This document shows positions 1-8,850 of a DNA stretch of 33,053 nt, piece after piece; the first letter of the stretch is position 1, and every line of letters begins with the position of its first letter. The notes beneath the pieces are model-generated. The model saw only the letters and a program-made list of their open reading frames with translations, ran no database searches and had not been told where the DNA came from. This stretch comes from Gammaproteobacteria bacterium. Its GTDB lineage: Bacteria > Pseudomonadota > Gammaproteobacteria > Pseudomonadales > Cellvibrionaceae. The DNA is taken from positions 1-33,053 of the forward strand of contig JAGKWY010000034.1 in NCBI GenBank assembly GCA_021151625.1, given 5' to 3'. The position numbers and the translations under genes are program-made.

Positions 1-1
1 T

Positions 2-274
2 TGTGCCTTGGCTCTGAGTGCGGTATCTACTATGGCGGTTGCCTGTGAAAAACCAGCCTCTCAACCAGAAATTCCCGATGCAGCAACCGTTGTGACTGCC
101 CAGATGGTAAAAGCAAATAACGATGTTAAAGCTTATGTAAAAGCGGTGCAGGATTACGTGGGTTGCGCTGGCTTGTCGCGTTCGGATGAAAAGAAAGAAT
201 TGGATGCGTTGCAAAAATTCGCTGAGGATTTCAACGTAGTCGTGCGTGCTTATAAGGCGCGCTCGGCCGGTTAA
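2..274 (+). CDS. Small exported protein, 5'-truncated by window edge
   Basis: The reading frame is open from the first bases of the window, so the true start probably lies outside it. The visible N-terminal part (CALALSAVSTMAVACEKP) looks like the end of a signal peptide, cut near AVA-C or just before CEKP. The mature part is about 75 residues, mostly helical and charged, with one further Cys (YVGCAGLSR) that could pair with the Cys after the signal. I do not recognise a function. It is closed by an intrinsic terminator at 297-321 and separated from the arabinan genes by about 285 bp, so it is probably an unrelated flanking gene. A TTG at position 8 is a possible start but would leave no normal charged signal-peptide N-terminus. 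Confidence 0.6.
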   Translation, partial: CALALSAVSTMAVACEKPASQPEIPDAATVVTAQMVKANNDVKAYVKAVQDYVGCAGLSRSDEKKELDALQKFAEDFNVVVRAYKARSAG

Positions 275-296
275 TTACCTGAGAATTGGCTCTGCC

Positions 297-321
297 AAAA
301 CCCGCTTCGGCGGGTTTTTTT
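297..321 (+). terminator. Intrinsic terminator after the small exported protein
   Basis: AAAACCCGC, a TTCG tetraloop and GCGGG are followed by seven T. The A and T tracts lengthen the stem. It lies 23 bp after the stop codon at 274. Confidence 0.9.
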
Positions 322-430
322 ATGGGCGCAATAGAATCAATAGCTAAAAATACCCGGTGTTTGACCGGTTTCTTGCCTGTCTGCGACTTTACTCCTGCCA
401 TATTATGTGACAATATTCAATGATAGTAAT

Positions 431-461
431 ATTGTATGACATATGTATGTCAATACGATAA
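431..461. promoter_or_regulatory. Dyad upstream of the first GH43: candidate GntR operator
   Basis: The segment holds the near-perfect inverted repeat GACATATGTATGTC (437-450), flanked by TTGTAT on the left and AATACGATAA on the right. Each outer arm resembles half of the TTGTA-N-TACAA motif seen elsewhere in the window, with a 1-bp length difference. It lies about 100 bp before the start of the GH43 gene at 560. The right-hand 11-mer CAATACGATAA recurs at 12130-12140 before another GH43 gene. That it is an operator is inferred. Confidence 0.45.
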
Positions 462-559
462 CTAGTCCCGAGCGGGCTGCTCTCCCAGGCGCTGGTTCGG
501 GGCTATAAATAAGTAATAGCTACTAATAAGCAATAACTACACGAGAGAAAGGTGAGTAC

Positions 560-3500
560 ATGAAGCTTTCAAGCCTGGCGCTAGTCATCAACTCAGTTCC
601 CGCATCTGAACAACCGACCTACAGCAAGCCAACCCTGTCCAACGCCGTGCCGCGCGCTACAGACGGTTCTATTGATTGGCATGACATTGGTGTACATGAC
701 CCATCGGTGGTGAAAGCGGGCAATGATTATTATATTTTTGGCTCGCATTTGGCGGCTGCCAAATCGACCGACTTAATTAATTGGGAATATATTTCCGTGC
801 TTTCCGCCAATGACAAGGTGGATGAGAGCAAATTGTTTAATACCTATTCCACACAAATTGCCGAAGGCATTAGCTGGAGTGATGGTTTCAAAGGCAACTG
901 GGCGGCCGATGTTATTAAAGCCCCCAATGGCAAATACTGGTTCTACTACAACCACTGCGCACAAACTGAAGCTGACAATGGCGGTTGCTGGAACCGTTCT
1001 TATCTTGGTTTAGCTGAAGCTGATTCTGTTGAAGGCCCGTATACCAACAAAGGTGTATTCCTGCGCAGTGGCTATCGCAATGCAAGTGAATTCACTACTT
1101 ATCCGTTGGATAATGGCCAAAAAACCTGGAATGGTGCGGTTGATCCTAACGTAATTGATCCGGCTGCATTCTTCGATAAGTCTGGTGGCTTATGGATGGT
1201 CTACGGTTCCTACTCTGGCGGTATTTTTATGCTGGAAATGGATACCACTACTGGCAAACCAAAAGCAGGTCAAGGTTACGGTACGCGTTTGGTCGGCGGT
1301 GATTTCCGCGCGATTGAAGGCGCATTCGTAATGTATAGCCCGGTAGCAGATTACTACTACCTGTTCTATTCCGTGGCCGGCTTTGCCGCGAATGACGGTT
1401 ACAACATTCGCATCGCGCGTTCCAAAACCCCAAAAGGTCCTTATCTTGATCCTGCGGGCAACAACATCGCCAATGGTGCTGGCCTTGAAGTCGGCGGCAA
1501 ATTATTAGGTGGTTTCGAATTTACCAAAGCATTGGGCGATGTCGGCCCATCCTGGGGTTATCAATCACCGGGTCACAACTCAGCCTATTACGATGAAGCG
1601 ACCAAGCGTCATTTATTAGTGACTCACACGCGCTTCCCTGCATCGGCAACTGATTACCCAGGTAACATTGAAGCTCACGCTGTTCGCACCCACGAAATGT
1701 TTGTGAACAAAGAAGGCTGGTTGGTTGTATCGCCCCAGCGTTATGTTCCATTGAGCGGCGACAACCTGGTGGATGTTGCGCAAATAGCTGGCCACTACAA
1801 ATTTGTGAATCAAGGTAAAGCCGTTAATAAAGCGGCGATCAAATCCGGTTATCTCACACTCAATGAAAACCGCACTGTCACCGGCAGCGAAAAAGGCTCG
1901 TGGCTCACCCAGGGTGACGACACTATTAAATTGGTGTTGGATTCCGGTACCTATTTTGGTGTAGTCAAATGGCAATGGGATAACGGTGCAAAAGAATTGG
2001 TTCCGGTTTTCACTGCCATGGCTGCTGATGGCTCTTCCGTATTTGGTTCTCGCACTGATGCAATTGCCAATACATCAACGGCACTAAATACCGTTGCTGA
2101 TGGTTTGAAAATTAAAACCGAATTGACCCTGGCGGATGAAGGCTATTCATTGCCAACCACGGGTAAAAGCGGTACTGCAATTACCTGGGTAAGTAGCAAC
2201 GAATACTATATTGATTCAAAAGGTAATGTATTTATTCCTACGCCGGATTTGGGTGACCAAACTGTTACCCTGACTGCAAACTTGTCATTAGGCGGCCAAA
2301 CCACAACTAAATCGTTCAATGTAAAAATTAAAGCGCGCCCCGCATTTAAAAATGCAGTTTTTACAACCGGTTATGGCAGTGGCCAGGCGTACGATTTTAA
2401 TGGCAATAACGGTGTGCGCTTGCCGGATAACCTGATTAAATCCAGCGAATACACAGTGTCTTTCTGGATGAAACCGGAATCGCTCACCACTCACACCCCC
2501 GCATTTTTTGCCGCGACCGATGTGGATCACTGGTACAGCTTTATTCCTGGTAGTGCCTGGTTTACGCCTAACACCTTGATCTGGAGTAATTACCTGGGCA
2601 ATTGGAATCAGGTGGTCCACTCAGCAACGGCGCCATTAAATCAATGGGAGCATGTGGCGATCACTTATTCGAATACCACCATGAGTTTGTACATTAATGG
2701 TGTGCTGACAGGTTCAATGCCGCGCGATGATATTTTCAAAAATGGCGGCCAGTATGCACTGGGTGTTAACTTCGGTTGGGATTTGCCATTCGTTGGTCAA
2801 ATCGATGAATTAATTGTGTACGACTACGCCCTGAGTAATTTGGATATTAACGGCGCTGCAATTAATAACCTGACTGATCCCGCACAATTTGCCGGCTTCG
2901 TAAAAGATGCACTGGAATTGGGTGATATGTCTGCGGTGCGTGAAAACTTTAATCTGCTGCGTGTAGGCCCATTTGTTTCAGGTATTCGCTGGACCTCAAG
3001 TGATGAAAAATATTTGAAACCAACCAATGGTGTTGCGGTAGTCACCCAACCAACCGCTGATGAAGGCGATAAAACTATCACCTTAACAGCGCACATCACC
3101 TATCAGGGTTTTACCGATACCAAAAACTTCCAGGTAACGGTTAAATCACTTGCTCCTGCTGAATACAGTTTTGAAAACAGCTTGAGTGCATTTAATGGCG
3201 TAGCGGCGGATGGAAAAGTTACTGGCAACTTTATCCATAACACCGGTGGTTCGGTCAGCTATGTGCAAGGTGTGAAAGGTCAGGCTGTTAATCTGGATGG
3301 CAAATCCGGTATTCGCTTGCCCGACAATTTAATCAGCACTAACAGCTACACCATTTCCCTGTGGTTAAAACCAACGGTATTTACCGATTACACCACGGCA
3401 TTCTTCGGTGGTGCCAATGCCAACTATTGGTTAAGCCTGGTTCCTTCCATGGCGGGCACTGCAAAAACCCGTGTATGGGCTAATGGACCTTCGTTCTACG

Positions 3501-3796
3501 ATAGCGCGGAATTGGGCAACCGTATTCCTGCCGGTCAATGGACGCATATTGTGATCATGGTGGATGGTGAAAATAAAAACACTATCAAGCTCTACGTCAA
3601 CGGCGCGCTACAACTTGAATCAACGGATTTCCGCCGTGTTATGACGGTGGCAGGTGATACCAATGAATTCGCACTGGGCGTTAACTACTGGGATACCCCG
3701 TACAACGGCGCTATCGACGAGCTGAAAGTATTCACCGGCACCATCAGTACGGAAAAAATTAACTCACTGTTTAAAGAAGGCACGCCTGCCAATTAA
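560..3796 (+). CDS. GH43 endo-arabinanase (Abn2-like) with two LamG domains
   Basis: Predicted extracellular arabinan endo-1,5-alpha-L-arabinanase of 1078 residues. The five-bladed GH43 domain covers about residues 40-400. It carries the general base Asp47 in HDPSV, the pKa modulator Asp200 in NVIDP and the general acid Glu253 in IEGAF. GSHLAAAKS after the base is typical of the Bacillus Abn2 group. An Abn2-type small C-terminal domain follows (about 405-500). Then come two alternating pairs of an atrophied Ig-like segment (about 510-595, 770-865) and a LamG/concanavalin-like domain (about 600-765, 868-1075), probably for carbohydrate binding. It has a GGTGAG ribosome site. The N-terminus (MKLSSLALVINSVPASEQ) is a short, weak signal peptide and an in-frame stop lies just upstream, so export is uncertain. 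TonB receptor 1 follows 104 bp downstream on the same strand. A paralogue with one LamG unit is at 17016. Confidence 0.9.
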   Translation: MKLSSLALVINSVPASEQPTYSKPTLSNAVPRATDGSIDWHDIGVHDPSVVKAGNDYYIFGSHLAAAKSTDLINWEYISVLSANDKVDESKLFNTYSTQIAEGISWSDGFKGNWAADVIKAPNGKYWFYYNHCAQTEADNGGCWNRSYLGLAEADSVEGPYTNKGVFLRSGYRNASEFTTYPLDNGQKTWNGAVDPNVIDPAAFFDKSGGLWMVYGSYSGGIFMLEMDTTTGKPKAGQGYGTRLVGGDFRAIEGAFVMYSPVADYYYLFYSVAGFAANDGYNIRIARSKTPKGPYLDPAGNNIANGAGLEVGGKLLGGFEFTKALGDVGPSWGYQSPGHNSAYYDEATKRHLLVTHTRFPASATDYPGNIEAHAVRTHEMFVNKEGWLVVSPQRYVPLSGDNLVDVAQIAGHYKFVNQGKAVNKAAIKSGYLTLNENRTVTGSEKGSWLTQGDDTIKLVLDSGTYFGVVKWQWDNGAKELVPVFTAMAADGSSVFGSRTDAIANTSTALNTVADGLKIKTELTLADEGYSLPTTGKSGTAITWVSSNEYYIDSKGNVFIPTPDLGDQTVTLTANLSLGGQTTTKSFNVKIKARPAFKNAVFTTGYGSGQAYDFNGNNGVRLPDNLIKSSEYTVSFWMKPESLTTHTPAFFAATDVDHWYSFIPGSAWFTPNTLIWSNYLGNWNQVVHSATAPLNQWEHVAITYSNTTMSLYINGVLTGSMPRDDIFKNGGQYALGVNFGWDLPFVGQIDELIVYDYALSNLDINGAAINNLTDPAQFAGFVKDALELGDMSAVRENFNLLRVGPFVSGIRWTSSDEKYLKPTNGVAVVTQPTADEGDKTITLTAHITYQGFTDTKNFQVTVKSLAPAEYSFENSLSAFNGVAADGKVTGNFIHNTGGSVSYVQGVKGQAVNLDGKSGIRLPDNLISTNSYTISLWLKPTVFTDYTTAFFGGANANYWLSLVPSMAGTAKTRVWANGPSFYDSAELGNRIPAGQWTHIVIMVDGENKNTIKLYVNGALQLESTDFRRVMTVAGDTNEFALGVNYWDTPYNGAIDELKVFTGTISTEKINSLFKEGTPAN

Positions 3797-3807
3797 TTGT
3801 GCAGCGG

Positions 3808-3874
3808 GGAGGGGCTTTGGTCCCTCCATAACCCTTTCTTTGAAATTGAGTTAATCAATACAGGATTAACTCAA
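3808..3874 (+). other. Two intercistronic hairpins between GH43 and TonB receptor 1
   Basis: The first hairpin pairs GGAGGG (3808-3813) with CCCTCC (3822-3827). The second is a perfect 11-bp stem, TTGAGTTAATC (3846-3856) with GATTAACTCAA (3864-3874), and a 7-nt loop. Neither is followed by a proper T-run, so they are not convincing terminators. The second ends about 15 bp before the GGAG ribosome site of the receptor. It could stabilise or process the mRNA, or be a protein-binding palindrome. Confidence 0.55.
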
Positions 3875-3900
3875 ATTTATAAAAAATTTGGAGTTGAAAA

Positions 3901-6711
3901 ATGTATAAGAAAACAGCATTAGCCACTGCAATGCTCGCTGCAATCATGGCGCAAATCGCTAGCGCACAAGCGCAACAGGAAGAGCAAGTTGAAGAAGTGA
4001 TTGTGCAGGGCATTCGCAGCAGTTTGACCAAAGCCTTGGATATCAAACGCGAAAGCACGCAGATTGTTGATTCCATCGTGGCTGAAGATATTGGCAAATT
4101 TCCCGATAACAACGTGATTGAAGCTTTGTCGCGCGTTACCGGTGTGCAAACTACCGGCCGTGGTAATGGCGAAGTATCGGGAATTTCTATTCGCGGTTTA
4201 ACTGATGTACACACTACCGTAAACGGACGCGATGTATTTACCGGTGCCGGGCGCGCTGTTGCGTTGCAAGATATCCCGGCAAGTCTATTATCTGGCGTTA
4301 CTGTTTTTAAAACACGTTCGGCTGATCAGGTAGAGCGCGGTATTGCCGGTTCTGTAGATATTAAAACTCATCGCCCATTTAATTTTGATGGTGAAAAAGT
4401 TGTGCTGGCGGCACGCGGTATTTATGCCGACCAAACTGAAGAGGTTGATCCTAACCTGAGTGCGCTCTACAGCAACCGTTGGGAATTGGAAAGTGGCGGT
4501 GAATTTGGGGCCCTGGTGAATGTGTCTTACGTGGAAACTAATTATCGTAATGACACTATGACGGCCGGTGCCGTGTTTCCTTATTTTAGTGCTGAGCCGC
4601 ATTCAAGTTATGCCCCCTACCAAATGATTCCCAACTCCCACAACAACACACCAGTGTGGCAGGCAGGTCTTGAAAACGGTATTCCTTCCTCAGCAGGTTC
4701 TACCTTGACGCTGGACGGTCAGGAGTACGAATACCTGTTAATGCGCGATGCCGTATTTGGAACATCATTTACCGGTTTGCGTGAACGCCCTGCAGCAAGT
4801 GTTTCCTTGCAGTGGGCACCGAATGATGAACTCGAAGTAACTGCCGAAGGTTTCTATACCGGTTATCGCAATGAATCGCAAAATGCGATGTGGTTTTCCA
4901 ACACACTGGAACATCAAAACGGCAACATTGATATCCCGATTGTGTACGAAGGAACCAATGTTGTAAAAGAGCATCAGGGGCGCGATAACGGCGGCTTCCA
5001 AAGTGGTGATTACGCCACCGGAAAAACCGACAGCTATTTGTATGCTCTGGGTGCCAAGTGGACGCCTGCGGAAAACGTTACTGTTAATTCGGAAATTGTT
5101 TATCAGGACAGTAAATACACCACCGACTTTTTTGCCATGCGTTTTGAACGCGTAGCCTATGGTTTGGATGTAGATTACAACGATAAAGACGGCGTTCCTT
5201 CATTAGTGTTTTGGGATAACCCGACAACAACCGCTATTGATGAATCGGATATGACCGATGTGGGTAATTGGAAAGCATCGGGCATGTGGGATAACGGTGG
5301 TGGCAACCAGGGGGATTCAACCAGTTTTGTTACTGATGTTGAATGGAAACTGGACGGTAATTTTATTCAATCCGTTAAAGTTGGTGGCCGTTACGAACAA
5401 CGTAATGCGCAAGATTTTTCGCGTGGTCAGGATTCCTGGAATCATGGTGGCAGAACACTTTCCCAGTTAATGGATGCATTGGTTGCTGCAGGTGCCTCAG
5501 GTGATGGCTCAGGTTTAATTTTTACGGTTGATGATTATTTCCAGGGGCGCGCCAATATTTTTGATAGCTATATCGCAGCGGACGGTAGCTACTTGTTAGC
5601 CAACGCTGATGCAGTGCGTAGCGTCTATGGCCTGGAAAAAGAAACCACACATCAAACCTTTGATATCACCGAAGACTCTTCTGCGCTTTATGCAACCACA
5701 AAATTTAATTTGACTGAAGCACTGAGTGGTGAGTTAGGCGTGCGTTACGTCAATTACGAACAAGATATGGAGTTTTGGGCAGAAACCGGCACCAATACCA
5801 ATGTGTTTAACCACAACATCGGTAATGGCAAGGCTGACAAAGTACTACCAAGCCTGGTGTTGAACTGGAACATTACCGATGATGTTGTCGGGCGATTTGC
5901 TTACACGCAAACCCTGCGTATGCCAAATTTTGGCGATTTGAATCCACTGCAATACTTCCAGGATCCATTGACCGATGTGCCTTATGGCACTGGCTCGGGC
6001 GGTAACCCTGATTTGAAGCCAACAGAATCGACTAACTATGATTTATCGCTCGAATGGTATTTTGCGGAAGGCAGTTCGCTGTACGGTGCAGTATTCAAGC
6101 GTGAAATTGAAGGCCTTGTTATCGGCGGTAGAAAAACAATTCGACGCACTGGCAATGATGGTGTTGAACGCGATTATGTAATTTCAACCGCTGTTAACGC
6201 GGCTGATGGTGAATTGTCTGGTTTGGAAATCGGTCTGGTTTACTTCCCGGATAATTTGCCAACAATGCTGGATGGTTTAGGTTTGCAGGCGAGTTACACC
6301 ATGCTGGATTCAGAGCAAAAAACGCCTGAATTTGGTTTGGATGGATCGATTAGCGGCTACGTAGATTCAAAAATGTCCGGCGTATCAGATTCGTCTTACA
6401 GCGTAGTATTGGCTTACGATAAAGAAGCTTATGAAGCGCGTTTGTCTTACGTGTGGCGTGAACAATTTTACACGGGCAACGAAGCGGCAATTTTCGCTAA
6501 CCCAATCCAATTCTGGAGTCGCCCGGAACAAAGCCTGGATTTGCAGTTGAGCTATGACGTTACTGACAATCTGGTCGTCACCTTCGACGCAACCAACTTG
6601 TTGGATGATGTTTACCAAAGCTACTACGGCGAGGGTAACCAAAACCTGTTTAACTTTGGCAATGCGATTTTCTCCAAAACTTTTGCCCTGGGGGCGCGTT
6701 ACTCGTTTTAA
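3901..6711 (+). CDS. TonB-dependent outer-membrane receptor 1
   Basis: Outer-membrane active transporter of 936 residues, predicted to import arabino-oligosaccharides using TonB energy. A signal peptide ends near ASAQA (residue 24). The TonB box is in EEVIVQGI. The plug domain contains IVAEDIGKFPDNNVIEAL and GISIRGL, typical of the large TonB-Xanthomonas/Caulobacter receptor class. The beta-barrel runs to an aromatic C-terminus (FALGARYSF), as expected for outer-membrane insertion. GGAG precedes the ATG by about 7 bp. It probably forms a unit with the arabinanase upstream and ends at a strong terminator (6745-6773). It is clearly paralogous to the receptor at 9249 in the plug and barrel. No SusD-like lipoprotein accompanies either receptor, as is usual in this group. 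The substrate is inferred from the neighbours. Confidence 0.93.
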   Translation: MYKKTALATAMLAAIMAQIASAQAQQEEQVEEVIVQGIRSSLTKALDIKRESTQIVDSIVAEDIGKFPDNNVIEALSRVTGVQTTGRGNGEVSGISIRGLTDVHTTVNGRDVFTGAGRAVALQDIPASLLSGVTVFKTRSADQVERGIAGSVDIKTHRPFNFDGEKVVLAARGIYADQTEEVDPNLSALYSNRWELESGGEFGALVNVSYVETNYRNDTMTAGAVFPYFSAEPHSSYAPYQMIPNSHNNTPVWQAGLENGIPSSAGSTLTLDGQEYEYLLMRDAVFGTSFTGLRERPAASVSLQWAPNDELEVTAEGFYTGYRNESQNAMWFSNTLEHQNGNIDIPIVYEGTNVVKEHQGRDNGGFQSGDYATGKTDSYLYALGAKWTPAENVTVNSEIVYQDSKYTTDFFAMRFERVAYGLDVDYNDKDGVPSLVFWDNPTTTAIDESDMTDVGNWKASGMWDNGGGNQGDSTSFVTDVEWKLDGNFIQSVKVGGRYEQRNAQDFSRGQDSWNHGGRTLSQLMDALVAAGASGDGSGLIFTVDDYFQGRANIFDSYIAADGSYLLANADAVRSVYGLEKETTHQTFDITEDSSALYATTKFNLTEALSGELGVRYVNYEQDMEFWAETGTNTNVFNHNIGNGKADKVLPSLVLNWNITDDVVGRFAYTQTLRMPNFGDLNPLQYFQDPLTDVPYGTGSGGNPDLKPTESTNYDLSLEWYFAEGSSLYGAVFKREIEGLVIGGRKTIRRTGNDGVERDYVISTAVNAADGELSGLEIGLVYFPDNLPTMLDGLGLQASYTMLDSEQKTPEFGLDGSISGYVDSKMSGVSDSSYSVVLAYDKEAYEARLSYVWREQFYTGNEAAIFANPIQFWSRPEQSLDLQLSYDVTDNLVVTFDATNLLDDVYQSYYGEGNQNLFNFGNAIFSKTFALGARYSF

Positions 6712-6744
6712 GTTGTGCCATTTACATTGCTTGCTGCGTTATCC

Positions 6745-6773
6745 AAAAAGCCCTGCATTTGCAGGGCTTTTTT
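6745..6773 (+). terminator. Intrinsic terminator of TonB receptor 1
   Basis: AAAAAGCCCTGCA pairs with TGCAGGGCTTTTT around a tiny loop and is followed by T residues. It starts 34 bp after the stop codon at 6711. Confidence 0.92.
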
Positions 6774-6831
6774 ATTGGGCCGGAAAAAGGCGGGAGGAGC
6801 CGGAAATCCGATGAAAAACTTAGAAAAGCAC

Positions 6832-6866
6832 TGGACATTAAGAAATATTAATATATTATATTACAA
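6832..6866 (+). promoter_or_regulatory. Promoter with GntR-type operator for a short transcript
   Basis: TGGACA (6832-6837) and TATTAT/TTATAT (6854-6861) are spaced 16-18 bp apart and make a plausible sigma-70 promoter. TTATATTACAA (6856-6866) overlaps the -10 region and matches the local operator TTRTA-N-TACAA. The only thing downstream on this strand is the short unit ending at 7028 or 7085. Confidence 0.5.
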
Positions 6867-6953
6867 ATAGAGTGTTGAATCCCCCCAAGCGTTTAACCTC
6901 TGCGGCTCCTGGAGTTGTGTATGGAGCCAATTGTTCTGTCAGGAGTTTTCCCT

Positions 6954-7064
6954 TTGTCGTTGGATGGTGTAACGCTGTTTGTTATCACCAGTTTTTTAGC
7001 CGCTACAGTCTCTGTAGCGGCTTTTTTATTTGCTCCAGGGCCAGGCAAAAAAAATCGGCGTTGA
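6954..7064 (+). CDS. Candidate 36-aa membrane peptide (TTG start)
   Basis: A short frame that starts with TTG and is preceded by CAGGAG at 8 bp spacing. The predicted peptide has a short N-terminus (MSLDG) and one hydrophobic segment of about 22 residues (VTLFVITSFLAATVSVAAFL and on to FA). It ends in the basic tail GPGKKNRR, so it has the architecture of a single-span inner-membrane miniprotein. An operator-bearing promoter lies upstream (6832-6866). The frame contains a perfect intrinsic terminator hairpin (6998-7028), so many transcripts would stop before its end. The alternative is that the region encodes only a small RNA of about 160 nt and the frame is fortuitous. It lies tail to tail with the symporter gene. 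No homologue is recognised. Confidence 0.35.
   Translation: MSLDGVTLFVITSFLAATVSVAAFLFAPGPGKKNRR
6998..7028 (+). terminator. Intrinsic terminator inside the mini-ORF
   Basis: AGCCGCTACAG (6998-7008) pairs perfectly with CTGTAGCGGCT (7012-7022) around a TCT loop, followed by TTTTTA. It is oriented for the plus strand and would end a transcript started near 6867. Confidence 0.85.
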
Positions 7065-7085
7065 GGTGATCCCAGCGCCGATTTT
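7051..7085. terminator. Bidirectional terminator between mini-ORF and symporter
   Basis: AAAATCGGCG (7051-7060) pairs with CGCCGATTTT (7076-7085). The A/T tracts on both sides suit termination of the minus-strand symporter mRNA and of plus-strand read-through. A second small stem, CAGTGCA with TGCACTG, lies at about 7092-7114, nearer the symporter stop. Confidence 0.7.
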
Positions 7086-7141
7086 AAATTACAGTGCAAT
7101 TTTTCGATGCACTGTAGATGACAGGAAGTAATTTAAAACTC

Positions 7142-8773
7142 TTACCAGAAGCGCCAATAAATAAAGGCGGTAATTCCGATAATAATCAGCGTATGAATGA
7201 TGTCCCATTTATCGATACTGGCTTTTAATTCTGCTTTTTGTTCGCTACTAATAGAACCGTAAGTTAGCCCCGCTAATTGTTGGTCGCTAGCGGGTTTGGT
7301 AAACACACTGACGGCAATAACCAATACGCAAATCACGATAAATAATAGCGAGCAGTAATAGAGCCAATTCATGCTGACCAACGCGTAGAGCAACCCATCC
7401 GGGTTGAGTTGGTCTTTGAAAATAGTGAGCACCAGACGCAGCATTCCCAATACAAAACCGCTGACCAGACCGACCAGGCCTGCCATGGGCGTAATGCGTT
7501 TGGAAAACACGCCAAGCAAAAATACCACTGCAATTCCCGGCGCAATTAAGGCCTGCACCAATTGCAAATACTCATAGAGTACATCAGATACCATTTGCAT
7601 CACTGGTATCCAGACTACGCCCAATATAACAACGGCGATAGTTGCCTGGCGGCCAACGCTGAGCAGTTTTGTTTCGCTCGCATCTGGTTTGAATTTTTTA
7701 TAAAAATCGATAGTGAATAAGGTTGCAGATGAATTGAACAGCGAGGCGAGGGAGCTCATCAGTGCGGCGAGCAAGCCTGCAATCACAATACCTTTAATGC
7801 CTGAAGGCAATAACTCTGAGACGAGTACCGCAAAGGCCTGGTCTGCGCTTTCAACCTGAATTTTCCCCTGCGCATGCAATGCAAAGGCAATCATTCCAGG
7901 GAACAGAAAAATAAAAACGGGTAATAATTTTAAATAGCCGGCGAGAATTGTTCCGCGCCTTGCCGCTTGTAAGCCTTTGGCGGAGAGCACGCGCTGTACT
8001 ATGTATTGGTCAGTACACCAGTACCAGAAACCGATAATAAATGAACCAAAAATCACACCTGGCCAGGGAAAGTTCGGGTCATCCATGGGGCGAATCAAGC
8101 GCATGTTTTCGCCGTTAATTTTCTCCAGTTCGGCGAATCCACCCACTTTATCCAAACCAACAACCAGTATTACCAGTGAGCCAATAATTAATACCGGTGT
8201 TTGCAATACCGATGTCCACATAATGGCTTTCATTCCGCCCAGCACTGTGTAAATGCCGGTAATAATTACCAGGCCTAGTGCGGCTATCCAGAAAAAATCT
8301 ATGCCCCACAGACTATCGATCCCCAATACGGTTTTCAGCACTACACCGCCTGCATATACGGTAACGGAGACCTTGGTGAGCACATAACTGACCAGCGAAA
8401 TAAACGATAGGAATGTGCGTGAACTGGATGAATAACGCCGCTCCAGATATTCGGGCATCGTATAAATTTTGCTGTTCCAATAGAAAGGCGCAAACACCCA
8501 GCCGAGCAATAGAATTATCCAGGATTGCAATTCCCAGTGAGCCATTGCCATACCGGATTGCATGCCGGCGCCGGAAAGTCCTACCAAATGTTCGGAGCCA
8601 ATATTGGATGCAAAAATGGACGAGCCAATCACCAGCCAGCCGGCATTTCTGCCTGCCAGAAAATAGTCGGACGTATCTTTTTCTTTTTCGAGCAGCGACC
8701 AGACCACCACGAGTACCAATAGCAGCATAAAGCCCGCCAGTACCGCCCAGTCCAGGGAGGAGAAATGAATCAT
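7142..8773 (-). CDS. Sodium/solute symporter (SSS, SGLT-like)
   Basis: Inner-membrane Na+-coupled sugar symporter of 543 residues, the usual length for the SSS/SGLT family. About 14 hydrophobic helices are visible. Family features include TSDYFLAGRNAGW near the N-terminus, ASNIGSEHLVGLSGAG in the first broken helix, YTMPEYLERRY, and GLLAALMSSLASLFNSSATL, which matches the SSF signature region. An AAGG ribosome site lies about 7 bp before the ATG. It is divergent from TonB receptor 2, with a perfect copy of the putative GntR operator (8851-8861) 78 bp upstream of its start. L-arabinose as substrate is inferred from the surrounding arabinanases. SSS members also carry galactose, glucose, inositol and other solutes. 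Confidence 0.92.
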   Translation of the reverse strand: MIHFSSLDWAVLAGFMLLLVLVVVWSLLEKEKDTSDYFLAGRNAGWLVIGSSIFASNIGSEHLVGLSGAGMQSGMAMAHWELQSWIILLLGWVFAPFYWNSKIYTMPEYLERRYSSSSRTFLSFISLVSYVLTKVSVTVYAGGVVLKTVLGIDSLWGIDFFWIAALGLVIITGIYTVLGGMKAIMWTSVLQTPVLIIGSLVILVVGLDKVGGFAELEKINGENMRLIRPMDDPNFPWPGVIFGSFIIGFWYWCTDQYIVQRVLSAKGLQAARRGTILAGYLKLLPVFIFLFPGMIAFALHAQGKIQVESADQAFAVLVSELLPSGIKGIVIAGLLAALMSSLASLFNSSATLFTIDFYKKFKPDASETKLLSVGRQATIAVVILGVVWIPVMQMVSDVLYEYLQLVQALIAPGIAVVFLLGVFSKRITPMAGLVGLVSGFVLGMLRLVLTIFKDQLNPDGLLYALVSMNWLYYCSLLFIVICVLVIAVSVFTKPASDQQLAGLTYGSISSEQKAELKASIDKWDIIHTLIIIGITAFIYWRFW

Positions 8774-8850
8774 TGTGTGACCTTTTTATTATCAGTTGTT
8801 AAGGGGTTGTGTAGGGCTTTAGCTTTGGTTATTACCCTTCATGGATATTA

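Noticed and set aside
1616..1975. Long minus-strand open frame inside the first GH43 gene
   Set aside because: It is antisense to a well-supported catalytic gene, has no ribosome site or family resemblance, and is explained by codon bias on the plus strand.
6872..7069. 65-codon GTG frame in the gap after TonB receptor 1
   Set aside because: No ribosome site and a Cys/Arg-rich random-looking product. The TTG frame at 6954 in another phase has the better start and a membrane-protein pattern.
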